Shown here one piece after another: positions 23,217 through 33,923 of a stretch of 64,000 bases of DNA. Each line of letters begins with the position of its first letter. Position 1 is the first letter of the stretch. This DNA is from Marsupella aquatica (lineage: Eukaryota; Marchantiophyta): assembly GCA_973895155.1 (NCBI GenBank), contig OZ316898.1, forward strand, positions 12,152,001 through 12,216,000, written 5' to 3'. The translations under genes were made by a program, and so were the position numbers. The notes under the pieces are model-generated. The model saw only the letters and a list, made by a program, of their open reading frames with translations, ran no database searches and had not been told where the DNA came from.

Positions 23217-24010
23217 TGGTCTAGGATGGTCCTAGTCCAAGTTTGGATTCAGATGTGGACTAGGATCATCCGAGTCCAACTTTGCATTGGGATCATCCGA
23301 GTCCAACTTTGGATTGGGATGGTCCGAGTCCAAGTTTAAACTTGGATGGTCCAAGTCCTAGTTTGGATTGGGATGGTCCGAGTCCAAGTTTGGATTGGGA
23401 TGGTCCAAGTCCTAGTTTGGATTAGGATGGTTCAAGTCCAACTTTGGATTGGGATGGTCCGAGTCCAAGTTTGGACTTGGATGGTCCAAGTCCTAGTTTG
23501 GATTGGGATGGTCCGAGTCCAACTTTGGATTGGGATGGTCCCAGTCCAACTTTGGATTGGGATGGTCCAAGTCCTAGTTTGGATTGGGATGGTCCCAGTC
23601 CAACTTTGGATTGGGATGGTCCAAGTCCTAGTTTGGATTGGGATGGTCCGAGTCCAAGTTTGGATTGGGATGGTCCTAGTCCAACTTTGGACTGGGATGG
23701 TCCCAGTCCAAATCCAGAATCGGAGGATCGTACTCCAAATCTAGACTCGGAGGATTCCAGTCCAAATCCGGACTCGGATGGTCCCAATCCAAATCCATAA
23801 TCGGAGGATCGTAGTCCAAATCTAGACTCAGAGGATTGCAGTCCAAATCCGGACTTGGATGGTCCCGGTCAAAATCCGGACTCGGATGGTCCTAGTCCAA
23901 ATCCAGAATCAGAGGATCGTAGTCCAAATCCGGACTTGGATGGTCCCGGTCCAAATCCGGAATTGAAGGATCGTAGTCCAAATCCAGACTTTGAGGATCG
24001 CAGTCTGAAT
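23217..24010 (+). repeat. Large 27-bp palindromic repeat array
   Basis: About 29 units of the same hairpin repeat as in the ParB-methyltransferase introns, typically TTGGATTGGGATGGTCCGAG plus TCCAAST; the perfect form is TTGGACTGGGA TGG TCCCAGTCCAA. Later units, after about 23700, vary to GGAGGATCGTAGTCCAAATCC. It lies in the presumed 5' intron of the transposase gene, between donor AAG|GTGAGT (23011-23016) and acceptor GTGCAG (24052-24057). Confidence 0.85.
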
Positions 24011-24072
24011 CAAAATTTGCATGACTTTGGTTGTAATCCATTTTTTTCAGTGTGCAGGATAATAGGAAAAGG

Positions 24073-27000
24073 ATGTCTCAAAGGTTTTCTAGGGGCGATG
24101 ATGTGACCTTGACAATGGATGGTTACGACGTTGGAAATGGGACAGTTCAAAAGACAGATCCGCAAGAGAGTGTTCAAAATATTGTGCTGGGAGAGAATCG
24201 AATTGGGGTTCTCATTGAGAAGGCCTTTGGTGAGACCAGGAAGCTCCCTTTTCCAATGCCTAGGGCGGAAAATCTTCATGATGCCATTGACTCATGTGTC
24301 ATTTGGGATATGTCATGTGCATATCGATCTGCGGATAAGATTACTCAAAAACGCATCAGTATTGGTAGTTGTTCGACTCGAAAAGATAACAACATCCATA
24401 ATTCTGCAAATGTACAGGAGGATGCTTCGACCACCCTAAGGCCAGGTGATGAGGTTGAAATGTTTATCTCTGGCCATTGTGTGGCCTTTGGAGTTGTTTT
24501 CAACACTGATCCAATGGAGAGATGTCATAACATATTACTCGGTGAGTCTCAGGTTAGTGTAAAAATCACAGATGTGATTCATGGTAGTAAGACTTTACCT
24601 TACGCACATGGTGGAGCTGCAACAATTGAAGAGGCAAAGGGCTCCTGGGTTCTATGGGATGTGGCTGACGTCCACAATAAAGTATGGAATGTTGATATCG
24701 ATGGGAGCAACAAATCTTCCTCTAAGAAGCAGAAGGACAAGGCGGATTTTGTTTCACAGTCTTGTTCGGCAAACACCACAGACACTAAGTGTGACTATTT
24801 TCATCGGGCAAACTGGATGTCAGAGTTGGTTGAACTCTACACTGGTTTGGATCGAACCAAAATGGTTGCCACGGGAACGATCACTGTCCCTCAAGTGATG
24901 GCGGCAGTTGATGATGAAATTCTTGGTGATGACCATGTTGGGATTGCTGTGAAAGATGTCGTGGCAGCACAATACTTTCCCAACATCCACAAGGGAGTAG
25001 TGAGTTTGATTCGATGGCGGATTGATTCAACAAAACTAGTTGCAAATGGAAAATTTTTGTCAGATATTTTGGTGGAAGGTTCTGAAAGGATGGACTCAAT
25101 GGATAGGGATGAACTCAATGCGGATGTAAGTGATAGAGGAGTACTGCGTTCAAGGCCCTACAATTTTAACAAGAGGAATCAAGTAGATCCAAATGAAAAG
25201 AAGAGGAGGTTGTTGGAAACCAAGGCAATTTCAAAAACAACAGAGGCGTCAATTGATGATGTGAAAAGAGAAAATTGTTGCAAGCAAAAATGTTGTCTCA
25301 TTATGCCAAGGGAAAACATCGAAGATATTAGGATGAAATTTCATGGGATGTCAAGCGAGTCAAAAACGTCACACATTTTCAACCTCTTTCACTATAGAGA
25401 GGATGATGTTCGTGATAAGGGACACCATGTTCTTAAGGGTATGGTCGTATGCAGACATGCATTTGCAATTATCCACGGTTTTAGCCACACCAAATATTAT
25501 GATTACAAAAGGAGATATGTGGAGGGTTGCAAAATTGGGTTCCATGGCAATACGGGCTTGATGAAAACAAGGGCAAATACCTTGCATGCACGAGCTCTGT
25601 TGGAGGCTTTTTTGACTCGAAATGCAGAGCCCATGCCTCATATGCCTTATGGAGGGGCACATGGGACAGACTCTATTGAGTACCGTCTTCCGGCGTGTTA
25701 CAAAAAGCTAGAGATTCTGGAAGATGTGAGAACAAAGATGAAGGAAGAAGGGCTTCCTCCTGTCACAGAGAATACTCTCTACAAGATCTGGAGTAACTCA
25801 TTTGCAAACTTCAGTTTTCATAAAGATGGTGCATTTGCCAAGTGTACTCTTTGTTGTGAATACAAAGACAGTTTGATGCGAGAAAGAAGGAAAAAAGAAC
25901 GTGCTGAAATTGAAGAAAAACGAGCGCAACATCTTCGTGAGCAAATGTCACATAGATATGTTTACTACGCTCATCGAGTGATGGCCAAACAACACCCAGG
26001 AGAATATCTTTGCATTATTCACGACAAGATGGATCAAGCAAAGACATGGATTCCAAAAATGGTTAGTACTCCTAAATCTCTTTCGGGTCATGGAATGCCG
26101 CTACCTATTGCTCTCACAGGGATGTTGACCCACGGGAGGGATCCAGGAGTTTATGCACACTTTAGTGTCACTGGCCTTTGGCCCGGAGATGCCGATTTCA
26201 CGGTGACATCCTTGGCTAAGTGTCTTCGAGACCTTGAAGAGTACAATGGAGACAAGACAGGTGACATGTTGGATGGCCTTCATTGGGAACCTCACAGACC
26301 TTTCTTTCAAGCCCTACTTGACTTTGAAGCATTTTTGACGGGTTATTTGGAACCAAAGAATATACCGGTGAATAGGTATATTGGTTCTGAAGATGGAGCT
26401 GAGAGTCGGACTGAGACCGTCCCAAACCAGCAAGATGAGGATGATGGAGAAGACATGCAAGGAGAGCAAGGCAGTCCATCGTTCAAGCCCTTGCCAAGGC
26501 ACCTAACATTGCAGATGGATAATTCAGCAAAGGACAACAAAAACCAGACTGTCATGGCATTTTGTAGCGAGCTTGTGAGTAGAGGAGTATTTGAAACTGT
26601 TCAAATGTCTTTTCTAATGGTTGGTCATACGCATGAAGATGTTGATGCACTCTTTTCAAAGGTATCATATCAAGTTCAGCACAAAGAAGTTGCAACCCTC
26701 CTTGCTCTTATGGCAGAGGTATGGGAATGCGAGAGCATTCATCCAGTTCCCAGATTGATACAAGAAGTTGCATCTTACAAAGAATATCTTCAAACTTTCA
26801 AGGTGAAAGATATTCAAGGTCACTCAAAACCTGTATCATTTCTTTTCTCTATGAGAGATAATGTACCAATATTTCAGTATAAGTCCCATGTAAAGCAAGC
26901 TTGGGCTCCACTTGGTGGAAGGTGCATTTGGGCAACAGATCTGACAACAAATTCTCTTCTTTTACCAAGTGGAGAGCCCTTAGCTAAATCCATTGGAGAG

Positions 27001-27798
27001 ATACACAAAAAATCTGAAGAGATTATCCCATTTCTTAACAAGTACCTTGATTTTTTGAGAAGGAGTTGCACTGATGAGACATCTATAGCATATAAGGAAA
27101 GATTTCCTCTTGTGAAATATTGGGAGAGAATTGTGGAGTTGTTGACAAATGGGCTCGCACTAGAAGGGGAGGGAAGTACTCAATTTCCCTTGGAAAACAG
27201 ATTTTGGCCTAAGACTAACCACGGCACTGGTTACAAGGTCAACCAACCGGAACAAAGTGGTCCTCCAAGTGAAGATGAGGAGAATGCAGAGATGACGGCT
27301 CTTCAAAATGAGGTCTTGGAAGAGATGGAAGATCAGGCAGCACCATTTGTTGGATCTCGAGCTGAGAGAGAACAAGGACGATGGATTCCTTTACAAGATA
27401 TTTGTGAAGGAAACTTTGTATTTCTTCGACCCGAGGATGACTAGGAGAATAAAAATGGTGGAGGTCATTTCTGGTTGGTGAGAGCTTTGGGTTTGGTGGA
27501 CCCAAAGCATGAAGTCCCAACTACATCTTCAACAAACCCTTCTCTGCCTCGACAGTACGCTCCAATGTTCCCAGTTGAATGGTGGAGGCCTAAACACTCT
27601 AGTAAACTTGATGTGACTGAGAGTGCGCGGTATCTAAATTGTTTCATGTCCACTAAGACATGGGAACGAGATCCAGGGTTTGGTGAGAATACTCAACATT
27701 GGCAGTATGCAAATTCTACAATGTATGGTTTTAAATCTGGAATGAAAGAAGAAAACATGGCAGGCAGAGGTTTGAAGATCCCTCGAAATGTTCTATAA
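24073..27798 (+). CDS. DUF7869-type transposase with DUF8039-like repeats; one in-frame TAG
   Basis: Open from the ATG at 24073 to a TAG at 27442-27444 (1,123 aa), then open again in the same frame to 27798. Residues about 1-80, 130-210 and 260-325 are three diverging copies of a DUF8039-like module (GTV..., LG, V.I, then a W-centred end such as GSWVLWDVAD), found in plant transposon proteins. A cysteine cluster follows (CCKQKCC, near 405). The catalytic-like part has IIHDKMDQAKTW (Asp near 651), LQMDNSAKDNKN (Asp near 816) and VGHTHEDVDALFSKVS (near 850-864), the DUF7869 signature, which I read as an RNase H-like fold. Its job would be excision and insertion. The stop may be a mutation or read through. 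An upstream non-coding exon ending at 23013 is likely. Confidence 0.75.
27445..27798 (+). pseudogene. Transposase C-terminus beyond the in-frame TAG
   Basis: Continues the same reading frame for 117 codons after the stop, with no further interruption: HFWLVRALGLVDPKHE, then PVEWWRPKHSS and GLKIPRNVL at the end. The join reads naturally across the stop (VFLRPEDD, stop, ENKNGGGHFW). That points to a single nonsense change or readthrough rather than a separate gene. Confidence 0.7.
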
Positions 27799-28084
27799 AC
27801 TGTCCAAAATTATCTTCAAAGGATGGACAAGTAGACTTAGTTGTTAGAAGCTATAATAATTAAATAGATAGTTACTAGTTTTTATGTAACTAAGATAGTC
27901 ACTCATTCAAACATAGTAATTTATGTACTAGTTATTTACTATTCTAATAGTTTTAATGTGATACTATCTCCTCATTTTCTAAACTTTTGATCATTATAAA
28001 TATGAATGTTTGCTTTTTCTACATAATTAAAAATGTTTTTCTATTCATTCCTTTCTTTTAAATGATTATAATAAGAGTTGGTAG

Positions 28085-28425
28085 GCAAATGTACACTTTT
28101 TAGGCCAAATGTACACTTTATTGCACTAAAAGTTACACTTTCTAGACCAAATGCACTTAAATGTACACTTGTTAAGCCAAATGTATGCATTTTGCACTCA
28201 AATGTACACTTTCTAGGCCAAATGTACTCAAATGTACACTTTTAAAGCCAAATGTATCTATTTTGATGTTCAAATTTACACTTTTCATTGCCCAAATGTA
28301 CACTCTTTAGGCCAATTGTAAACTTTTCTATCCCCAAATGTACACTTTTCATTGGCCAAATGTACACTTTTCCAAGCCCAAAAGTACACTTTTCACTGCC
28401 CAAATGTACATAAATCAAATAATAA
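28085..28425 (+). repeat. Element A right subterminal repeats
   Basis: About a dozen copies of AAATGTACACTTT, often followed by TAGGCC or preceded by GCC, with spacers of 10-25 bases. Orientation on the plus strand matches the left array at 15361-15465. A minus-strand ORF through it (28242-28430) is an artefact of the repeat. Confidence 0.8.
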
Positions 28426-28449
28426 TACACTTTTAATGAATAGGCTGAT
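28424..28449 (-). repeat. Element A right terminal inverted repeat
   Basis: Inverted partner of 15323-15348 with one mismatch; ends ...AATGAATAGGCTGAT at 28449. GGAA follows at 28450-28453. Confidence 0.85.
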
Positions 28450-28453
28450 GGAA
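28450..28453 (+). repeat. Element A right duplication GGAA; its GAA is also the CACTA left duplication
   Basis: GGAA repeats 15319-15322. Its last three bases (28451-28453) equal GAA at 38523-38525, the 3-bp duplication of the CACTA element, which starts at 28454. Confidence 0.65.
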
Positions 28454-28465
28454 CACTAGTACATT
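28454..28465 (+). repeat. CACTA left terminal inverted repeat
   Basis: CACTAGTACATT, perfect inverted match to 38511-38522. The next bases lead directly into TCCGATG-type subterminal motifs. Confidence 0.93.
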
Positions 28466-28479
28466 TTTGCTCATTTTCC

Positions 28480-28965
28480 GATGCTCCCGCTGAAACATGA
28501 AACAGGCGTCCGATAGCCAGAGTTACGCAAACTTTCGTTCACAAAAATATCGGAACTTGCGATCCCCACAGCTTCGGAAACACAGTATCCGATTTCCAAA
28601 ACATCGGACATAATTTGCGATACTCCTAATATCGGAACATATCCGATGTCTTGACTATCGGACCCCTCTTCTAAAAATTGTTACTAAATTTCCGATCCCT
28701 GAAGTATCGCATTTGATGTCCGATTGAGTAAATTACGGAAATATTGCGATCGAAAATGTATTGCTTAGTGCTTCCGATAGGTTGGGTATCGGAAATGTTT
28801 TCCGAAGTAGTGTGTATCACAAATAAGTCTGATGCTACAAGAATCGGAAATGGAGTCCGAAAGGGTTTATATCGGATATATGTGGTTCGAGGTCAAGATT
28901 TGAACAAGGAGGTGTTCCGATGGGCTTCCGTTGTTTTAATTAAGCATGGGAAATGGTATCGGGAA
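28480..28965. repeat. CACTA left subterminal motif cluster
   Basis: Over a dozen TCCGAT/ATCGGA and related (TATCGGA, TTCCGA) motifs in both orientations, irregularly spaced. They match the cluster at 37985-38500. In characterised CACTA elements such motifs bind the TNPA-type protein. The 74-residue ORF at 28744-28968 overlaps them and is not called. Confidence 0.75.
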
Positions 28966-29153
28966 TAAATGGACGTGACTCAAATGCATATATTACTTAG
29001 GGATTGCAATTTGGATTGTGTCAAGGGACTATATACAGTTGTATCCAAAATTATATCCAACCAATGAATCTTTGGGCATGTGTGAAATGACAGGACAAAA
29101 TGTATATGATATCCATGAAGATAAAACATATAGGGGTTTTACCTAGGTCGCAT

Positions 29154-31183
29154 CTATTGTAATGAGGGGTCCAAATCCTCTACTACAACTACACTTGGCT
29201 TGTCTTGAACAATGGATCGTGAGCGAGGGATGTAAGGCATAACAATGGACCACTCTGGGTCATTCGGATAAGGAAGATAGAAAGATTGCTCCAAATGATG
29301 GGGAAATGCAAATGGATCTGAGGTCCTCCAATTGGAACTAATGACACTAGTTGCACTGGTCTTCAATCGTGTGAACCCACATGCATCTTCTTCACAGGTC
29401 CGATTATGGCCAACAAGATTCATCCGAAACCATTTGCACTTGAACACCACCTCCTCCAAGGTTGTATGGGCATGATAATTTACGATAAGAATCTCCTCTA
29501 TCTTCCCATAGTGGGCCATAGTTGAACGTATTGGATTCCGGTCAGAAGTGCTACTTTGTGACTCTTGGGTGAACCACCCCATCACCCCACAATCTTGTGT
29601 TGCTGCTCTCTTCATATCAAGATGTTGGATTCGAAAATGCCTCCCCTTTGACCACATGGCTGTTCGAGTCGTGACCATGAGTAATGGACCATGAACAAGG
29701 GTGCGAATGTCATTGGTGACCTTCGGAAAGTGCAAAACACTCTCACCCTGACCCAACAAGGCATCAATCTCTGTCAACTTCTCCTTCATATATGGGAGAA
29801 ACTTGGGGAAGAGGCGTGGCCGACGACTATTACTCTTCTCCTCCTCATAAAATGCAGTCCACTCCCCTGCAATCTCTGGTGAGTTATACAACATGAATGT
29901 GGTGAGTTCCAGACGTTCAGCAGAGCCTAGTAGTCGTTCTCCCTTTGCTCCAGTGAGTCTATCCTCTTCATAATCTGCCTCTCGTGCTGACTCATCTATC
30001 CAACACCTTGGAGCATTTGGATCAAGTGTAGCCACAATGTTCGTACAATAGAACATACTCTCTGCTCCAAGGTGACGTTCGGCAATGCTACCTTCCACCC
30101 TAGCACGGTTTGATACATATGATTTCATGACTTCCATGAATCGCTCTACCCAATACATCCAACGACAATGTACTGGGCCTGCAATGGCTACTTCACGCAC
30201 TAGATGTACAAGAAAATGAACTTGACCATCAAAGAAGGAAGGAGGGAGTGCTCGCTCCAACTTGCACACAACCTCCACTCCAAATACCTCCATGGCAGCA
30301 ATCTCTACCTCGTTGACCTCCTTTTGACAAACCCATCTCAACAATCTACCCAATGACCAAAGTGCATCCCGAAGATTCTCGCTGCCCAATCCAATAATAG
30401 CAACTGGAATAACGTGCTGCAATAGACGATGATAATCGTGGGTCTTCAAGAAAGCTGGCCATTTTGGAGAGTCATCTCCACCAAATGCCTTGCGAAGATT
30501 GGCACCATACCCTGTAGGAAACCGCATTGACCCTATCCGCTTGCGAAACTCTATTCGCTCACTCCTTGTGAAAACCCATGGGGGATGGATAGTAAGGGGA
30601 GGGTCAGGGTCCATAGATGGCCAAAAACCATGAGGGCCATGCATCCCCATCTCCTCACAACTCTCCCTCCAATTGTTGTTTTTCTCTCCATATAGATGGC
30701 GGATCAATGACCTTCCAACATTCCCCTCAATATGCATAGGGTCCAATAGATGATTTATCGACATGTGTTCCCAATATGGAAGTTGTGCCAATGCAGACAA
30801 ACGGGTCATGCCACATCTAGCCAAGGGTAATGGGTCATCTGGATCAGTCACCCTCTCCCATACCTCCTTCCAATATATTGGGTCCTTCGGTAAAGGTTGA
30901 GGTCTTGTGTCTGGCTGGCCCTCATCCGTGTCATACAAAAATGGATCATACCTCCAGTCATGCCCCTCAGGAAGATACTTTGTGTGACCAATGTAAACTA
31001 TCTTCCGCAGGGTGGTAGACTTTGGGCGTGCCACTCCCTCCAAGTCTGGTCCACAAGTTGGGCAAGCACGATATCCAGAAGTTTGCAAGCCAGAAATATA
31101 TCCAAACCCTTCACAAACAATGGTCACAAATTAAAACCCATTAAGTTTTGAAACCAAACCAAAGGGAAAAAAAATAAACAGAA

Positions 31184-31221
<38 letters not shown>

Positions 31222-32442
31222 TAGCTGCACAAGCCATACTTAATTTATAAAGAGTTGGGTACCTGGAAGATCATGCATGGTCCACATAAGAATGGCTTTG
31301 AGCTGAAACTCACGGGGTAAGCCCCCTGTATGCACTCGACCATCATAGCAATCCACTCCCCCCCAAAGTTTCTGTAGCTCCTCAATCAACGGTTGCAAGT
31401 ATACATCAATCTTCTTCACTTGCTTAGGGCCAGGAATAATCATAGATAGGAGCAAATGACCCTTCTTCATGGCCATCCATGGTGGGATGTTGTAGTTAGT
31501 GAAGACTACTGGCCATACAGAGTATGGTTTGGCCTTGCCGGCCAGTGCAAATGGGCTAATGCCGTCTGATGCCAAACCAAGGCGAACATGACGAGGGTCA
31601 GTCTTGAACTCACCCCAACGCTCTTCCACAAATCTGTTTGCAGGAGAGTCAACCATCATGCGCATGGTTGGATCCTGAGTAGTGTCTGAACGGTGTTGGG
31701 AATGCCATACCATATACTTAGCCAACTCTGCACATCGAAACTGGTGACGCAAACGAGGAATAAGGGGAAAGTACCTCATAACCTTTTGAGGTACTCTTCC
31801 TGTCAACATATCCTCACGATATCTTGGCGCGTTGCACACAGGACATGTAAGAGCATTTGAGTGCTCCTTCCTGAACAAAACACAATCATTCACACAAGCA
31901 TGTATGACCTCATACTTGAGGCCTATGGACTTCAACACTTTCTTTGCCTCTTTCCATGATGCTGGCAAGTTATTCCCCTCTGGTAACATACGATCATGCA
32001 ATGTCCTGAAAATATCATCAAGAAGCAAGTTGCTTGCTCCATGTCTTTACTGCAAGTTCAGTAATAACATGATTGCTGAAAGACGAGATAATCTAGACCC
32101 CTCAAAAAGACGAGTCCGTGCATGCTCTTGAGCCTCCTCCCACTGGTGCAAGTGTCGATTCCGTGAAGGAGTATGCCTATGAGGAGGAGGTAAGTCAATG
32201 TCCTCCCAGTCACCTGGGTCATGATCACCCCGGGGATCACCCTCATCTGCATCCATGAATTGGTGCATCAACTCATCCATAGCCCGGTCCTCATCCACTC
32301 TTTCTTGGGTAGCATTAGGTAGTTCATGTGGAATGTCCATATCCTCAAAAGGTTGACCCCCTTGCCTACCATCCATGGCCTGAAGGAGATGTTGTCGCAC
32401 AGCTCGTGATAATACCTCAATATCTGGCTGAACAAATGCATT
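29154..32442 (-). CDS. TNP2-type CACTA transposase (TNPD-like), one in-frame TAA
   Basis: This protein cuts and joins the element's ends. Exons run 32442-31263 and 31108-29154, with a 154-bp intron (donor CAG|GTACCC, acceptor GTGAAG|GG) that joins in phase. A good acceptor precedes 32442; earlier exons are unknown. Conserved TNP2 blocks in order are LPEGNNLPASWKEAKKVL, HACVNDCVLFRKEH, CPVCNAPRY, VRLGLASDGISPFA, SVWPVVFTNYNIPPW, LLDPMHIEGNVGRSL, then DUF4218 (VHLVREVAIAGPVHCRWMYW, NRARVEGSIAERHLG) and a DUF4216-like end (FKCKWFRMN... FYLPYPNDPEWSIV). A TAA at 32049-32047 breaks the frame between LLNLQ and RHGAS, inside a conserved block, so this copy is probably defective. The neighbouring SET gene is on the same strand just upstream. 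Confidence 0.9.
31109..31262 (-). repeat. Intron with (TA)n microsatellite
   Basis: The TNP2 intron contains an uninterrupted run of about 16 TA dinucleotides near 31188-31219. Confidence 0.85.
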
Positions 32443-32614
32443 CTATCATACACAAAAGAAAACAATGAGAATGATATAAGTCCAGGTCTCTCAACCAACA
32501 ATTGAGACATCCATATATGAATGAGTCAAAAGACTCCATAGCTCTTGAAACCAATTAGAGAATGACTCAAGTAATATTTTTATAAAAGTGAACATATACA
32601 CATGTTTGTATGTG

Positions 32615-33779
32615 CTATGAAGGACGACACCGTATGGCCATCTTAGGCGCGTTCCAATCATAGTCACAAAAGAGTTCCTCACCAGCCCTAATAGTCCTAA
32701 TGGCTACAGTCATAACATGGTCATCCATATGCTTCACATAGTAAGGTGGTGGCGGTGCCCCAAAAATCTGAACCCACTCTACATTTGGTTGAAGTCCTCG
32801 TCCTCTCCCTTTGGTACTATTGATATACCCAGCGATGTTATCACATCGCACAGGATCACCATCAATCATCCTACAATGCCAAGGCCTCTTGAGGACCTCA
32901 TCCGGATCGGAATCCATTTGCAATGCATACACTCCCCATGATGGTTGTTGCCGTAAAATAATGTTCCAATTCTTGGCAGTGTATATAGGGCCAATATAAG
33001 GAAATAAGTGTTCCCCATCATAACCTCTTCGCCATGGCTTTGGATGGACCACAATGTCCTCCAAAGCAAATAACCCAAATCCTACATCAACACCAAGGGA
33101 AGATGACTGCACTATCCAATGACGGCCCCATATCTCTATAGGGGTAGTGGGTATGCCTTGAGGGATTTTGAATATCTCAGACGAGAAGTCCTTCACAAGA
33201 GGCAACGCCTTTCCAGTGAGATATGACAATCCCAACCTACCCTCCACTACCACATAACCCTCACCTGGCTTCATCATAGGCGGACCTACCAAGTTTGGGT
33301 CTTGAGACTCACGAGTGCCCAATGGTTCATAATGTCTCCTATGCCTATGGGAGCGTGGACCAGTGCGTAAAACCCTAGATGGAGGTACCTCCAGGTCACC
33401 TTGCTCAATGTCCTCCACCCTTGCTACAGGTACACTCCCGCCCTCACCATTGGGGCACGGGGCAGGAGGAGGGGGTGTAGATGTTGATGCAAGCATCCAT
33501 CTTGCACTAGCCAAGAATGTGTCTAGCCATAGCTCTTTAGAGATCAATGGAGGAGGGGGCCTACGGGGCACCTATTCATTCAAAAAAAATCCAAAATTAA
33601 TAAATATATGATGATAGTGGCCATGATTGTAAGTGACAAATTATGTTTCCTTCATTGAAATGTGTGGGATGAGAGTATGGGGTGCATACCTGGTGAGCTG
33701 AATGTCCTGGTAAATCAGGTTGGTGTTGCCCATAATTCTCAATATGCTCAATACACTCCCAAGCTTGACGAACCACCAT
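32615..33779 (-). CDS. SET-domain protein carried by the CACTA element
   Basis: SET proteins move methyl groups from SAM to lysines, usually on histones. Exons run 33779-33690 and 33571-32615, with a 118-bp intron (donor CAG|GTATGC, acceptor AATAG) that joins in phase. Counting from 33571: a Pro-rich lead, GVDVGFGLFALEDI (160-173, the start of the SET fold), YIGPIYTAKNW (192-202), CDNIAGYINS (243-252, in place of the usual NHSC-type block) and TIRAGEELFCDYDW (292-305, the end with the catalytic-site tyrosine). The usual zinc-binding post-SET cysteines are absent. Upstream, an acidic-Ser and Pro-rich leader from an ATG at 33923 is in the same frame but meets a TGA at 33791-33789. The product may be separate or, by unseen splicing, a leader of the TNP2 protein. 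Confidence 0.7.
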
Positions 33780-33788
33780 TCCCTTACA

Positions 33789-33923
33789 TCACACACACCA
33801 ACATGGAATGGGGCCTAGAGGAGGAGGAGGATGATGCGGCCTCCGAGGGGGGGGAGGAATGTCCCCCTCAGAAGATGACGAGTCCGAGTCAGAATCTGAC
33901 TCGGAACTCCCAGAATTTGACAT
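33789..33923 (-). pseudogene. SET-gene leader with in-frame TGA
   Basis: The frame begins ATG at 33923 (MSNSGSSESDSDSDSSSSEG, then a PPPP-rich stretch) and reads into a TGA at 33791-33789, in the same frame as the downstream SET exon (CKGMVVRQAWECIEH). A CGA-to-TGA change would explain it. If so, the intact gene began here; otherwise translation starts at 33779. Confidence 0.5.

Larger units (their letters stand above)
15323..28449. mobile_element. 13.1-kb DNA transposon 'element A'
   Basis: The ends are a 26-bp inverted repeat with one mismatch (15323-15348 and 28424-28449). Inside each end lie arrays of an AAATGTACACTTT motif. The interior holds a DUF7869-type transposase gene (plus strand), a divergent three-exon ParB-methyltransferase gene and an FCP1-like gene (both minus). 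GGAA flanks both ends. A 4-bp duplication would fit Sola-like families, but I cannot assign the superfamily. The transposase contains one in-frame TAG, so this copy may be non-autonomous now. The CACTA element at 28454 inserted exactly beside its right duplication. The gene content is unlike any DNA transposon I can name. Confidence 0.8.

Noticed and set aside
23346-24000. Long ORFs on both strands made of WDGPSP or LGPSQSK repeats
   Set aside because: They are translations of the 27-bp palindromic array, whose period is a multiple of three; they end where the array ends and lie in a presumed intron.
24010-26555. Minus-strand ORFs within the transposase
   Set aside because: Antisense shadows of the 1,123-residue open frame.
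28085-28430. Repeat-spacer pattern that could suggest a CRISPR array
   Set aside because: The spacers are short (10-25 bases), uneven and mutually similar, and it sits at a transposon end in a eukaryotic genome.
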